A stretch of DNA of 64,000 nt, from assembly GCA_030267565.1 (NCBI GenBank), contig BRXU01000043.1:620001-684000 (forward strand), given 5' to 3'. A model generated the notes under the pieces. That model searched no databases and was not told where the DNA came from. It saw only the letters and a list, made by a program, of their open reading frames with translations. The DNA comes from Pleodorina starrii (lineage: Eukaryota; Chlorophyta; Chlorophyceae; Chlamydomonadales; Volvocaceae). Shown here in pieces: positions 62,834 to 64,000 of this stretch. The translations under genes were made by a program, and so were the position numbers. Position 1 is the first letter of the stretch. Every line of letters starts with the position of its first letter.

Positions 62834-64000
62834 TGGTGCCCATTGACCACCACCCGGCAGGAGCCATCTGACGTGAGCAGGCGCAGCCAGCGCTGTGTGT
62901 GCTGACCGAAGCCCATGGCCTCGGCCACCCGGTAGAGCCAGGGGCGATGGACCCGGTCGTAGGCCTTCTCGATGTCGAGTATGATGAGGGCTGCCGGTTG
63001 CTGCGAGTGCCGCACCCACTCCGCCAGGGCCAGGTGGTAAAGGGTGTTGTCGCGGATGTCCCGGCCGCTGACGAAGGCAGTCTGCAGCGGGTCTTTCAGG
63101 TAGTCCAGTGCCGGCTGTAGGCGATTGCTGACGGCCTTGCAGACAAGCTTGTAGTCGCATTGGAGCAGGGTGATGGGCCGGTAGCTGCTCAGGCTGGGCC
63201 GGGGCAGGCCTTTGCCTTTGTAGATGAGAGTGATGACCCCTTCGCGCCAGCTGAGCGGCAGGGAGTCGGCAGCTGCGGCCCCGGTCTCCACGGATCCCTG
63301 GGTGAAGGCTGCGTTGGCGGCGGCGAGCAGCAGCGGGCCCAGCAGCGGCCACAGCACCCGGTACACCTCATAAGGCAGGCCGTCCGAGCCAGGGGCGGTG
63401 CCATTCAGACAGGACGACAGAGCAGCCGCAAGTTCGTCCAGCTGCAGCTCGCCGGCGGCTGGGGCTGCGTCGGCAGCTTCCCTGAGGGGCTGGGGGAGCC
63501 GGCGGCGGAGGTGCTCCAGGAGCTGGTCGTGGGCTGTCAGGTCCACCTGCTCCACCCGGAACAGACCCGTGGGGCTGTCACTGCTGTACATGGCGTGGGC
63601 CGCGGCTGTGATAGCGGCGGCCGCACCCGGGTCACTGAGCGGAACCGGGAGGGGCTGACCCGGGACTGAGAGGTGGGTGACTGGCTCCCGGGTGCGCACC
63701 TCGCGTCCGAGCTGGTGGAACCAGCCGGTGCCCTTGTCGCCATGCTGCGTGTACGCGGCGTCCAGCGCTGCTGTGCGGCGGATGGCGGCCTGTTTGACTG
63801 CCGTGGTGAGCTGGCTGCAGGCCTGTGCTGCCAAGGCGCCGGCGTCGGGCCCGGGCATAGCATGCTGCATGGCTGCCAGGGCTGCACACGCAGCGTGTTT
63901 GGCCGCCCTCAGGCTGGCGGCCTGGTCCGTCAGGTGCTGTCTGTGGAGGTGATCGGCTGCACTGCGGAGGCGACCTTTCAGACATTCCCACACCTCACGT
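62834..64000 (-). CDS. LINE ORF2, pre-RT and RT N-terminal half (copy F, runs off the window)
   Basis: An open frame entering from beyond 64000. It contains GDKGTGWFHQLGRE, the motif typical between endonuclease and RT in L1-type elements. RT blocks follow: APGSDGLPYEVYR, ITLIYKGKG, SYRPITLLQCDYKLVCKAVS, FVSGRDIRDN, and ILDIEKAYDRVHRPWL with the first catalytic Asp. It stops at GHQSAP, where copy G was inserted. The endonuclease would lie to the right of the window. ATG codons inside this stretch are not the real start. Confidence 0.85.

Noticed and set aside
61301..63352. Copy G plus right flank as one LINE with an internal deletion
   Set aside because: The ten bases AGGTGCTGAC border the inserted piece on both sides and a poly(T) tail starts at 59839, so nesting explains the junction better than deletion.

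Overview
The window looks like a repeat-rich nuclear region of a chlorophycean (volvocine-type) green alga. Three things in the sequence point there: seven tandem TTTTAGGG units (the Chlamydomonas-type telomere repeat) at 1150-1205; TGTAA, the green-algal polyadenylation signal, just before the poly(A) tails of the non-LTR elements; and high GC with C/G-ending codons. There are no bacterial operons. Apart from one short exon with a rhodanese-like translation (about 595-724), everything I can identify is selfish or structural DNA.

Layout. 1-2200: a rhodanese-like exon, short palindromes, a perfect 194-bp inverted repeat enclosing telomere repeats (946-1411), and a decayed + strand non-LTR relic (about 1700-2160). 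2220-9474: a 7.25-kb segment bounded by a 20-bp inverted repeat. It holds a minus-strand Ty3/gypsy element with a 374-bp 5' LTR (8813-9186), a primer-binding site, gag, and pol. The pol integrase is truncated at about 3275, and no 3' LTR is visible. 9475-11172: dispersed-repeat copy 1, a unique spacer, and SINE-like elements, one with a tRNA-Leu-like head.

11173-50534: a very large GC-rich satellite array built from roughly 20-bp subunits. These are organised into 217/218-, 236- and 259-bp monomers, and then into 453-, 477-, 912- and 2067-bp higher-order repeats. It is interrupted by insertions, many with readable target-site duplications: a 5'-truncated SINE (18811-19158), several copies of one non-LTR retrotransposon (LINE) on both strands, a tRNA-headed SINE with a (CT)n tail (47152-47491), a complete 250-bp miniature LTR retroelement (50057-50306), and a 299-bp element with short inverted ends (17481-17779). 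50535-52573: dispersed-repeat copy 2 and unrecognised unique sequence. 52574-64000: a same-strand LINE cluster (E, F, G), with G nested inside F and flanked by a 9-10 bp duplication.

How the parts relate. One LINE family (APE/RT type with a C-terminal zf-RVT finger, a 1.45-kb 3' UTR and a poly(A) tail) has repeatedly hit the satellite and its own copies. Its insertions act as clocks for satellite amplification. The miniature LTR element shares its primer-binding site and LTR termini with the gypsy element, which suggests it is mobilised by that family. A satellite plus a nested L1-type cluster is what one would expect of an algal centromere or subtelomere, but that is inference.
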